DNA from: Sulfurimonas autotrophica
GTDB taxonomy: Bacteria > Campylobacterota > Campylobacteria > Campylobacterales > Sulfurimonadaceae
DNA: 8,761 bases
Direction: 5' to 3'
NCBI GenBank assembly: GCA_015662405.1
Contig: DQUE01000161.1
Span: 1-8,761, forward strand
In this document: one piece after another, positions 1 to 5,705 of the stretch
Position numbering within the stretch: the first letter of the stretch is position 1
Layout of the letters: each line of letters begins with the position of its first letter
The notes under the pieces: model-generated
Databases searched by the model: none
Told to the model about the DNA's origin: nothing
What the model saw: only the letters and a program-made list of their open reading frames with translations
Position numbers and translations under genes: made by a program

Positions 1-975
1 GATGTAAAAAATCTTTTTATTTATAAAAAATTCTCAGAAGGAGAGCATCTCTGCTTTGCTGGGCATGTTGATGTTGTCCCAGCAGGAGAGGGATGGCAGA
101 GCAATCCGTATGAAGCTGTAGAGAGAGAGGGTTATATATACGGACGTGGCGCACAAGATATGAAAAGCGGCTTGGCAGCATTTATTCAAGCGGTAAAAGA
201 GACAAAAGATTTCCAAGGCACACTCTCTTTGCTCTTAACATCTGATGAAGAGGGTGAAGGTGTTAATGGTACAGTAAAAGTGTTAGAGTATTTACAAAAT
301 AAGGGTATGCTTCCTGATGCCTGTGTGGTTGCAGAGCCTACATGTGAAGAGCGCTTTGGTGATGCTATAAAGGTTGGAAGACGTGGATCTATCAATGGAT
401 ATATAACGATTAAAGGAAAACAAGGACATGCGGCATACCCTGAAAAGGCGATAAATCCAATACACAAAATAGCAAAAGTTCTTGGTGAGATGGCAGGTGT
501 CGATTTAGATAATGGTGATGCATTTTTTGCTCCTTCAAAGTTTGTCATAACAGATATACGTGCAGGCATGCAGGTAACAAATGTGACACCAAATGAACTC
601 AAGATGATGTTTAATGTAAGAAACAATACTAAAACAACACAAAAAGAGGTCAGAGAGTTTGTTGATAAGCACCTTAAAGGGCTTGACTATGAACTTCGTT
701 TGACGCAGGGTTCGTATCCTTTTAAAACAGACACAGATACAAAACTTGTCAAAAAGATAGACGAAGCAGTACAAAAAGTAACATCCATACAACCAAAGCA
801 TTCCACAGCAGGAGGAACAAGCGATGCAAGGTTCATTGCTCCTTTGGGAATTGATGTGATAGAGTTTGGCGTGCGAAATGATACAATCCATTCGATAAAT
901 GAAAGAACTACAAAACAAGAGGTAGAAGATCTCTGCAAGGTATTTAAAACACTTATTGAGGATTGGAATAGATAG
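1..975 (+). CDS. dapE: Succinyl-diaminopimelate desuccinylase, 5'-truncated by the window edge
   Basis: Zinc-dependent M20-family amidohydrolase that removes succinate from N-succinyl-LL-diaminopimelate in the cytoplasm, supplying diaminopimelate for peptidoglycan and lysine. The frame is open from base 1 and encodes 324 visible residues; compared with about 375 in E. coli DapE, roughly 50 N-terminal residues lie outside the window. Visible metal-site motifs, numbered within the fragment, are GHVDVVPAG (His22, Asp24), GRGAQDMKSG (Asp53, bridging ligand), SDEEGEG (Glu83 catalytic base, Glu84 ligand), VAEPT (Glu112) and the C-terminal TIHSINER (His297). KGKQGHAAYP (His143) belongs to the dimerisation (lid) domain. 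The conserved GRGA-DMK context favours DapE over ArgE or carboxypeptidase G2 relatives. It ends in TAG, followed by a 96-base gap before ridA. No truncation or frameshift is seen inside the visible part. Confidence 0.93.
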   Translation, partial: DVKNLFIYKKFSEGEHLCFAGHVDVVPAGEGWQSNPYEAVEREGYIYGRGAQDMKSGLAAFIQAVKETKDFQGTLSLLLTSDEEGEGVNGTVKVLEYLQNKGMLPDACVVAEPTCEERFGDAIKVGRRGSINGYITIKGKQGHAAYPEKAINPIHKIAKVLGEMAGVDLDNGDAFFAPSKFVITDIRAGMQVTNVTPNELKMMFNVRNNTKTTQKEVREFVDKHLKGLDYELRLTQGSYPFKTDTDTKLVKKIDEAVQKVTSIQPKHSTAGGTSDARFIAPLGIDVIEFGVRNDTIHSINERTTKQEVEDLCKVFKTLIEDWNR

Positions 976-1071
976 TAAGTATAGTGAAAAATTTGAAAAC
1001 ATGGCACTGGTTAAAGAGAGTATTAATTGAGAGTTTGTTAGAGTGTTATTTTTGAAAAAAGGATAAAGACA

Positions 1072-1464
1072 ATGAAAAATGTACAGACAACTAAAGCACC
1101 ATCGGCTATTGGTCCCTATTCACAAGCTATAGTAACAAATGGTATGGTATATACATCAGGGCAGATTGCATTAACACCACAAGGTGATGATACGTTATTA
1201 AAAGAGGATGTAGCGATTCAGACTGTAGCAGTTTTGCAAAATCTGCAAGCAGTTTTAGAAGAAGCAGGTAGCTCTTTACAAGATGTTGTAAAAACAACAA
1301 TATTTTTAGCAGATATGAATGACTTTGCCACAGTCAATGCAATATATGAAAAAGCATTTGGCGGACATAAACCAGCACGCTCAACGGTAGCAGTGAAAAC
1401 ACTTCCAAAAAATGCGCTTGTTGAAATTGATGCGGTTGCATTGGTGACAAACTACTCTTTTTAA
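1072..1464 (+). CDS. ridA: RidA/YjgF/UK114 family enamine/imine deaminase
   Basis: 130-residue protein of normal RidA length. RidA hydrolyses reactive 2-aminoacrylate and related enamine/imine intermediates released by PLP enzymes, protecting those enzymes; it acts as a cytoplasmic homotrimer. Family landmarks are present: an N-terminal KAPSAIGPYSQAI segment with Tyr16, YTSGQIALTP at 27-36, and the C-terminal signature PARSTVAVKTLPKNALVEIDAVA, with the carboxylate-binding Arg103 and Glu118 that correspond to E. coli Arg105 and Glu120. The start is supported by AAAGGA at 1058-1063, eight bases before the ATG. It lies 96 bases after dapE with no clear promoter, so it may be co-transcribed with dapE. 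About 44 bases separate its stop from the rplU -10 element, and no hairpin terminator is visible there. The family call is certain; the exact substrate is inferred. Confidence 0.93.
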   Translation: MKNVQTTKAPSAIGPYSQAIVTNGMVYTSGQIALTPQGDDTLLKEDVAIQTVAVLQNLQAVLEEAGSSLQDVVKTTIFLADMNDFATVNAIYEKAFGGHKPARSTVAVKTLPKNALVEIDAVALVTNYSF

Positions 1465-1508
1465 ACTTTTTTCTACTTTGTTTAATCAAGACTTAAAGCT
1501 TGAATGGG

Positions 1509-1514
1509 TATAAT
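1509..1514 (+). promoter_or_regulatory. Sigma-70-type -10 element for rplU-rpmA
   Basis: A perfect TATAAT lies 47 bases upstream of the rplU start, in the only intergenic gap before the ribosomal protein pair. There is no good TTGACA at 16-18 bases upstream, which is usual for Campylobacterota, where vegetative promoters rely on the -10 box and periodic T-rich upstream DNA rather than a -35 box. Predicted transcription start is near 1520-1522. The five-base arms TCAAG (1486-1490) and CTTGA (1499-1503) form an inverted repeat directly upstream. Confidence 0.75.
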
Positions 1515-1520
1515 TTCGGA

Positions 1521-1540
1521 CTTTTGTAGAAATACAAGCG
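1521..1540 (+). promoter_or_regulatory. 5'-leader hairpin with GAAA tetraloop upstream of rplU
   Basis: The arms 1523-1528 (TTTGTA) and 1533-1538 (TACAAG) pair over six positions, one of them G-U, and close a four-base GAAA loop (1529-1532). A further C1521-G1540 pair is possible across one mismatch. Given the -10 element at 1509-1514, the hairpin would sit at the very 5' end of the transcript, ahead of the AAGGA ribosome site (1551-1555). A role as a 5' mRNA stabiliser or as a ribosomal-protein leader is inference; the structure is short and AU-rich and could be incidental. Confidence 0.4.
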
Positions 1541-1561
1541 AAAAATATGTAAGGACCATAG

Positions 1562-1870
1562 ATGTACGCAATTATAAAAAATGGTGGTAAGCAGTATAAA
1601 GTTCAAGAGGGTGATGTTTTATCTTTAGATAAACTATCTCTTGACACTGGTGCTACGGTAGAGATTAAAGAGGTTCTAGCGGTAAATGCTGGAGAGCTTA
1701 AAATCGGAACTCCTTTTGTAGAGGGTGCAGTTGTGACTGCTGAAGTTATTGCAGAGGGGCGTGATAAGAAAGTTGTAATTTTCAAAAAGCGTCGTCGTAA
1801 AGATTCTAAAGTAAAACGTGGTTTTAGAAGAGACTATACTCGTGTTAAAATCACGAAAATAGCAGCGTAA
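1562..1870 (+). CDS. rplU: 50S ribosomal protein L21 (bL21)
   Basis: 102 residues, the normal length for bL21, a 23S rRNA-binding protein of the large subunit. Recognised by the N-terminal MYAIIKNGGKQYKVQEGD, by the central KIGTPFVEGAVVTAEV (residues 47-62), and by the basic C-terminal stretch KKVVIFKKRRRKDSKVKRGFR, which is the family signature. Start supported by AAGGA at 1551-1555, six bases before the ATG. It is the first gene after the TATAAT at 1509-1514 and is followed after 24 bases by rpmA, the near-universal bacterial pairing. Expression is probably shared with rpmA from that promoter. Confidence 0.98.
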   Translation: MYAIIKNGGKQYKVQEGDVLSLDKLSLDTGATVEIKEVLAVNAGELKIGTPFVEGAVVTAEVIAEGRDKKVVIFKKRRRKDSKVKRGFRRDYTRVKITKIAA

Positions 1871-1894
1871 GCTAAATTTTAAGAGGAGAGCAAA

Positions 1895-2152
1895 ATGGCA
1901 CATAAGAAAGGTCAGGGTAGTACGCAGAATAATCGTGATTCAGCTGGTAGAAGACTTGGTGTGAAGAAATATGGTGGAGAAGCTGTTATAGCTGGTAACA
2001 TCATTATTCGTCAACGTGGAACAAAAGTACATCCAGGTAAAAATGTAGGTATGGGAAAAGATCATACACTCTTTGCTTTGGTTGACGGTGTTGTTGCATT
2101 TGAGAGAAAAGACAAAAAGCGTCAACAAGTTTCAATTATACCTGCTGCGTAA
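1895..2152 (+). CDS. rpmA: 50S ribosomal protein L27 (bL27)
   Basis: 85 residues, normal for bL27, whose N-terminal tail reaches the peptidyl-transferase centre. The sequence opens MAHKKGQGSTQNNRDSAGRRLGVKKYGGE, the family signature. It begins directly with the mature-type AHKKG tail, so it lacks the cleaved N-terminal extension of Firmicutes L27. QRGTKVHPGKNVGMGKDHTLFA (residues 40-61) covers the conserved beta-barrel core. A strong AGGAG at 1884-1888 lies six bases before the ATG. Its stop is followed by a stem-loop (2174-2199) and then by the obg promoter, so rplU-rpmA probably form a two-gene transcription unit. Confidence 0.98.
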   Translation: MAHKKGQGSTQNNRDSAGRRLGVKKYGGEAVIAGNIIIRQRGTKVHPGKNVGMGKDHTLFALVDGVVAFERKDKKRQQVSIIPAA

Positions 2153-2173
2153 TTTCTACAGTATAAAATCTCT

Positions 2174-2199
2174 TGTTCCCATCATTATCGATGGGAATA
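2174..2199 (+). terminator. Stem-loop after rpmA, possible terminator lacking a U-tract
   Basis: TTCCCATC (2176-2183) and GATGGGAA (2190-2197) are perfect reverse complements around a six-base loop, and a G-U and a T-A pair extend the stem to ten. It starts 22 bases after the rpmA stop. It is the strongest hairpin I noticed in the window and sits where an operon end is expected. It is followed by ATATTCCACAAA rather than a run of T, so it is not a classic intrinsic terminator. It may act as an mRNA 3'-end stabiliser, a processing site or a leaky terminator. Confidence 0.5.
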
Positions 2200-2216
2200 T
2201 ATTCCACAAATAAAAT

Positions 2217-2246
2217 TTCAAAATGTTTAATAATTTACTTTATAAT
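2217..2246 (+). promoter_or_regulatory. Promoter for the obg-proB-fmt-birA-parAB run
   Basis: A perfect TATAAT at 2241-2246 has a weak -35-like TTCAAA (2217-2222) 18 bases upstream, with T-rich DNA between. It follows the post-rpmA hairpin and precedes obg by about 60 bases, giving a predicted leader of about 50 bases. It is the only good promoter-like sequence before the closely packed obg-to-parB genes, so it probably drives all of them. Confidence 0.65.
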
Positions 2247-2292
2247 CAATAGTTTTTTGTTAAGTATTTACAATGACACAGAGTCATAAAAA

Positions 2293-2297
2293 AAGGA
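2293..2297 (+). promoter_or_regulatory. Ribosome binding site that fixes the obg start at 2306
   Basis: AAGGA preceded by an A-run lies eight bases before the ATG at 2306. The in-frame upstream ATG at 2273 has no Shine-Dalgarno sequence and would add eleven residues with no counterpart in the family, whose proteins begin directly with the MF-DSV beta strand. The 2306 start is therefore preferred. Confidence 0.8.
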
Positions 2298-2305
2298 TTT
2301 CACAA

Positions 2306-3406
2306 ATGTTTACAGATAGTGTTGAATTAACAGTTAGTTCTGGAAAAGGCGGGCAGGGATGTGTGGCGTTTCGTCGTGAGAAGTTTGTGCTCAATGGTGG
2401 TCCAAATGGGGGTGATGGCGGAAAAGGTGGTGATATATGGTTTAAGTGTGATAATAATACACATACACTCTCACATTTCCAAAGAAAAATGCATATAAAA
2501 GCCGAAAATGGCAAACCTGGAGAGGGCTCAAATTGTACTGGTAAATCGGGTGCAAAAAAAGTTATCATTGTACCACCTGGAACACAGATTATTGATCAAG
2601 AGAGTGGTGAAGTACTTTTTGATATGCTTGAAGATGGGCAAGAGGTGAAATTTCTTCAAGGTGGCAAAGGTGGACTTGGAAATACACACTTTAAATCTCC
2701 TACAAATCAAAGACCAACCTATGCACAACCAGGTGAAAAAGGGCAAACAAGAGATATTAAACTTGATTTGAAACTTATTGCAGATATTGGGCTTGTCGGA
2801 TTTCCAAATGTAGGAAAGTCTACGCTTATCTCAACGGTTTCTAATGCAAGACCAGAAATAGCAAATTATGAGTTTACAACATTGACACCAAAACTAGGTC
2901 AGGTAAATATTGGGGATTATGAGTCATTTGTAATGGCGGACATTCCTGGAATTATCGGTGGAGCACATGAAGGAAAAGGCTTAGGTATAGAGTTTTTGCG
3001 TCACATTGAGCGAACAAAAATATTGCTCTTTATGATTGATTTGGCTTCTTATAGAGATCTTAAAGAGCAGATAGAAACACTGAAGAATGAAGTAGCCTCT
3101 TTTTCTGAAAAACTAGGAGCTTCACGCTATGCAATAGCACTTACGCGAACAGATATAGTACCACAAGAAGAGGTAAATGAAAAAATTGCAGAGTTTATTA
3201 AAATGTTTGATCTTGCGCCAAGCAGAGGAAGTGAATTTGATTTTGACAAAGATTTACCTTACTTTATTCAAGAGAGTGCAGATGAGACATTAGGGTATGC
3301 AATTGAAAAGCCATATTTTATTGCCCCTATATCTTCAGCAACCAATAAAAATATAGAGCCGTTGAAATATGCACTCTTTAATTTAGTACAACAAACAAGA
3401 AAGTAA
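2306..3406 (+). CDS. obg: Obg/CgtA family ribosome-associated GTPase
   Basis: 366-residue essential-type GTPase that binds the 50S subunit and links ribosome maturation to nucleotide levels. Residues 1-158 are the glycine-rich Obg fold (GKGGQG, GGPNGGDGGKGGD, KGGLGN). The G domain follows: G1 GFPNVGKST (165-173), G2 FTTLTP (190-195), G3 DIPG (212-215), and G5 PISSAT (341-346). The G4 position reads TRTD (280-283) instead of the usual NKxD: the Asp is kept but Asn and Lys are replaced. About 60 residues separate G4 and G5, more than in E. coli, including an acidic/aromatic segment around FDFDKDLPYFIQE (311-323). The protein ends soon after G5, so the acidic C-terminal domain of E. coli ObgE (390 residues) is absent. 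It is the first gene after its own promoter, next to the L21/L27 genes as in most bacteria, and four bases ahead of proB. Confidence 0.95.
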   Translation: MFTDSVELTVSSGKGGQGCVAFRREKFVLNGGPNGGDGGKGGDIWFKCDNNTHTLSHFQRKMHIKAENGKPGEGSNCTGKSGAKKVIIVPPGTQIIDQESGEVLFDMLEDGQEVKFLQGGKGGLGNTHFKSPTNQRPTYAQPGEKGQTRDIKLDLKLIADIGLVGFPNVGKSTLISTVSNARPEIANYEFTTLTPKLGQVNIGDYESFVMADIPGIIGGAHEGKGLGIEFLRHIERTKILLFMIDLASYRDLKEQIETLKNEVASFSEKLGASRYAIALTRTDIVPQEEVNEKIAEFIKMFDLAPSRGSEFDFDKDLPYFIQESADETLGYAIEKPYFIAPISSATNKNIEPLKYALFNLVQQTRK

Positions 3407-3410
3407 TAGC

Positions 3411-4172
3411 ATGCGTGTTGTAGTCAAAGTTGGTAGTGCAGTTTTAACACAAGATGGATATATTGCACTTGATCGTATGCGTTCGCTTGTAGATTTTTTA
3501 GTTGAGTTAAAAAAAGAGCATGAAGTGATTTTGGTCTCTTCGGGTGCTGTAGCTGGTGGTTATACAGAGCTTAAACTTGACAGAACAGTTCTGGCAAACA
3601 AACAAGCCCTTGCTGCAATCGGGCAGCCTATTTTAATGCGTAAATATGCAAAGAAATTTTCAAAATATAATATTCTCACAGCACAGGTATTAGTGACTTC
3701 TGCAAACTTAAACACACCAGCGGATACGCAGCGAATAAGAGCAACAGTTGAAACCCTTTTGGGCAATAGTGTTATTCCTATAGTGAATGAAAATGATGCA
3801 ACAGCGACAGAAGAGCTTGAGTTGGGTGATAATGACCAACTCTCTGCATATATAGCAAAAGATATGCAAGCAGATATGCTTATCATTCTTTCAGATATTG
3901 ATGCATATTATGATAGTGATCCAAGAAAAAATCCAGATGCAAAACCATTAAAAGTCGTGCAAAAAATTGACGCAAGTGAGTTGCAAAAAGAGGTAACGCC
4001 TAACAATGTTTTTGCTACAGGTGGTATAGTTACAAAGCTCAAAGCTGCCCAGTATCTCTTAGATGAAAATATTGATACTTTTCTTGCTAGTGGATTTGAC
4101 TTGAGTGATGTGAGAAGTTACATGCTTGCAGGCATACACAAGGGTGGCACACTCTTTACATGTAAAGGTTAA
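3411..4172 (+). CDS. proB: Glutamate 5-kinase (gamma-glutamyl kinase), PUA-less short form
   Basis: Phosphorylates L-glutamate with ATP in the first committed step of proline synthesis in the cytoplasm. The 253 residues form a single amino-acid-kinase domain: KVGSAVL (6-12) for phosphate binding, SSGAVAGG (43-50), IVNENDATATEELELGDNDQLSA (124-146) for glutamate and catalysis, LSDIDAYYDSDPR (160-172) and TGGIVTKLKAAQ (203-214) for nucleotide binding. E. coli ProB is 367 residues with a C-terminal PUA domain; that domain is absent, and the stop is followed two bases later by fmt, so this looks like the natural short form rather than a break. No strong Shine-Dalgarno sequence precedes the ATG, which lies four bases after the obg stop, suggesting translational coupling. 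The partner proA is not in the window. Confidence 0.93.
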   Translation: MRVVVKVGSAVLTQDGYIALDRMRSLVDFLVELKKEHEVILVSSGAVAGGYTELKLDRTVLANKQALAAIGQPILMRKYAKKFSKYNILTAQVLVTSANLNTPADTQRIRATVETLLGNSVIPIVNENDATATEELELGDNDQLSAYIAKDMQADMLIILSDIDAYYDSDPRKNPDAKPLKVVQKIDASELQKEVTPNNVFATGGIVTKLKAAQYLLDENIDTFLASGFDLSDVRSYMLAGIHKGGTLFTCKG

Positions 4173-4174
4173 AT

Positions 4175-5089
4175 ATGAAAAATGTAATATTTATGGGTAC
4201 TCCTGAGTATGCACAAAAGATTCTTCTTAGGCTTATAAAAACAGATGACATCAATGTTGTTGCTGTATATACACAACCAGACAAGCCGGTTGGGCGTAAG
4301 AAAATTCTTACACCACCTCCTGTAAAACTGACAGCACAAGAGTATCATATTCCAGTATATCAGCCACAAAAGCTTCGAGACGAAACAGTAGTAGAAGAGC
4401 TTTTAAATATTGCATGTGATTATATAGTGGTTGCAGCCTATGGACAGATACTGCCTCGTAAAATTTTAGATCATGCGCCCTGTATTAATCTTCATGCTTC
4501 TATATTACCACAATATCGTGGAGCAAGTCCAATTCAACAAACCTTGCTCAATGGTGATAAAGTAACAGGTGTGACTGCCATGCTTATGCAAGAGGGACTT
4601 GATACGGGTGATATTTTAAAAATTGAAACAGTTCCTGTAGCAGAAGATACTATGGCTACAGAGTTGTTTAGACAATTAACAGAGCTTGCGGCGGATCTTA
4701 CAGTAGATGTAGTGCGTAACTTTGAAAAATATAGACCAGTGCAACAAAATGAAGCAGAGGCTACACATTGTAAAAAAATTACAAAAGCAGATGGTGAAAT
4801 AGAATTAAACAATGCCGTAGAAGTATATAACAAATATCGTGCATTTACACCTTGGCCTAGCATCTATCTCTCAAGTGGATTAAAACTAAAGAAGCTAAAA
4901 CTTGAAGATAAAAATACGCAAAACGCAGAAGCAGGTAAAATTGTGACAATTGATAAAGATAGCATTGTTGTTACATGTAAAGAGGGTTCTTTGCGTATAT
5001 ATAGAGTACAACCAGAATCAAAAAAAGAGATGGATGTGCTTTCCTATATCAATGGAAAAAGACTCACAATTGAAGATACTTTACTTTAA
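4175..5089 (+). CDS. fmt: Methionyl-tRNA formyltransferase
   Basis: Transfers a formyl group from 10-formyltetrahydrofolate to methionyl-initiator tRNA for bacterial translation initiation. 304 residues against about 315 in E. coli. The N-terminal Rossmann-like transferase domain (about 1-190) begins VIFMGTPEYA; the loop DKPVGRKKILTPPPVK (36-51) corresponds to the tRNA-acceptor-contacting loop. The catalytic triad is Asn105 and His107 in NLHASILPQYRGASPIQ and Asp143 in GLDTGD. The C-terminal tRNA-binding beta-barrel domain follows, entered near FTPWPSIYL and ending around residue 304. AAAGG at 4164-4168, inside the end of proB, lies six bases before the ATG, and only two bases separate the genes. 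The last 38 bases overlap the proposed start of birA in another frame. A def gene, often paired with fmt elsewhere, is not here. Confidence 0.96.
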   Translation: MKNVIFMGTPEYAQKILLRLIKTDDINVVAVYTQPDKPVGRKKILTPPPVKLTAQEYHIPVYQPQKLRDETVVEELLNIACDYIVVAAYGQILPRKILDHAPCINLHASILPQYRGASPIQQTLLNGDKVTGVTAMLMQEGLDTGDILKIETVPVAEDTMATELFRQLTELAADLTVDVVRNFEKYRPVQQNEAEATHCKKITKADGEIELNNAVEVYNKYRAFTPWPSIYLSSGLKLKKLKLEDKNTQNAEAGKIVTIDKDSIVVTCKEGSLRIYRVQPESKKEMDVLSYINGKRLTIEDTLL

Positions 5090-5705
5090 AACACTCTCTT
5101 CAACACAACTCTATTTAAAAGAGCAGTTGCAAAGTCAAAAGCTTACTCCTCCTGTTGCAATTGTTGCTGACAGACAGACACAGGGAATTGGCAGTAGAGA
5201 AAATGAGTGGACTTCACAAGAGGGTAATCTTTTTTTATCATTTGCAATAAAGAGAGATAAGCTAGTAAAAGATTTGCCCCTAGAATCAGTATCTATCTAT
5301 TTCTCTTATCTTTTAAAAGAGACATTATGTGAATTTGGCTCGAAAGTTTTTTTGAAATGGCCAAATGATTTTTATATTGGTAAAAAAAAGATAGGTGGAA
5401 TGATCACAAATATGGTAGCAGATACCCTTATTTGTGGTGTTGGTATTAATCTTATTACGGCACCAGAAGGATTTGGATCACTAGATATAATAATAGGAAG
5501 AGAAGTAGTAATAGAAAACTATTTTAAAAAATTAGAAAAAAAAGTTTTATGGAAGCAAGTTTTTAGCAAATATAAGTTAGAATTTGCCAATAGCAAAGAG
5601 TTTTTTACACATAGTAATGGAAAAAGAATATCACTTGAGTCCTCTATACTTGAGAGTGATGGCAGTTTAAATATTAATGGTGAAAGGATATATAGCAGGC
5701 GATGA
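5052..5705 (+). CDS. birA: Biotin--[acetyl-CoA-carboxylase] ligase, catalytic-domain-only
   Basis: Activates biotin as biotinyl-AMP and attaches it to the lysine of the biotin carboxyl carrier protein. 217 residues with no N-terminal winged helix, so a group I ligase not expected to repress biotin genes. Motifs are STQ (17-19), the biotinyl-AMP loop QTQGIGSRENEW (42-53, aligned with QTAGRGRRGRKW of E. coli), KWPNDFYIGKKKIGGM (102-117, Lys113 equivalent to E. coli Lys183) and CGVGINL (128-134). A short SH3-like tail ends the protein (DGSLNINGERIYSRR). The Arg118-equivalent residue is Ser48. The start is uncertain: ATG 5052 overlaps fmt by 38 bases with no clear Shine-Dalgarno; an in-frame TTG at 5070 would give MKILYFKTLSSTQ, closer to the usual family start. 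The open frame extends upstream to 4950, but those residues are fmt read out of frame. The stop overlaps the parA start as ATGA. Confidence 0.9.
   Translation: MEKDSQLKILYFKTLSSTQLYLKEQLQSQKLTPPVAIVADRQTQGIGSRENEWTSQEGNLFLSFAIKRDKLVKDLPLESVSIYFSYLLKETLCEFGSKVFLKWPNDFYIGKKKIGGMITNMVADTLICGVGINLITAPEGFGSLDIIIGREVVIENYFKKLEKKVLWKQVFSKYKLEFANSKEFFTHSNGKRISLESSILESDGSLNINGERIYSRR

Noticed and set aside
535..1002. 155-codon minus-strand reading frame (and a 106-codon one at 687-1007) opposite dapE
   Set aside because: It is antisense to the well-conserved DapE coding sequence and rich in Cys, Ile and Phe, as expected from reverse-strand reading of AT-rich coding DNA; no ribosome site or family resemblance.
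1001..1030. Nine-codon ATG frame upstream of ridA
   Set aside because: Too short, no ribosome site, and no attenuator-like hairpin after it.
2191..2289. 32-codon frame between rpmA and obg with a hydrophobic stretch
   Set aside because: It begins inside the post-rpmA hairpin, runs across the obg -10 box, and has no ribosome site; the hydrophobicity follows from the AT-rich sequence.
2273..2305. Upstream ATG extending obg by eleven residues (TQSHKKRISQ)
   Set aside because: No Shine-Dalgarno, not matched by family N-termini, and the next ATG at 2306 has AAGGA at good spacing.
4950..5051. Upstream extension of the birA frame inside fmt
   Set aside because: It lies fully within conserved fmt coding sequence in another frame, and the residues do not resemble a biotin-ligase HTH domain.
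5486..5491. TATAAT inside birA as a possible internal promoter for parAB
   Set aside because: It falls in a run of Ile codons (ATA ATA ATA) in AT-rich coding sequence, has no -35 support, and is over 200 bases before parA; chance is the simplest explanation.
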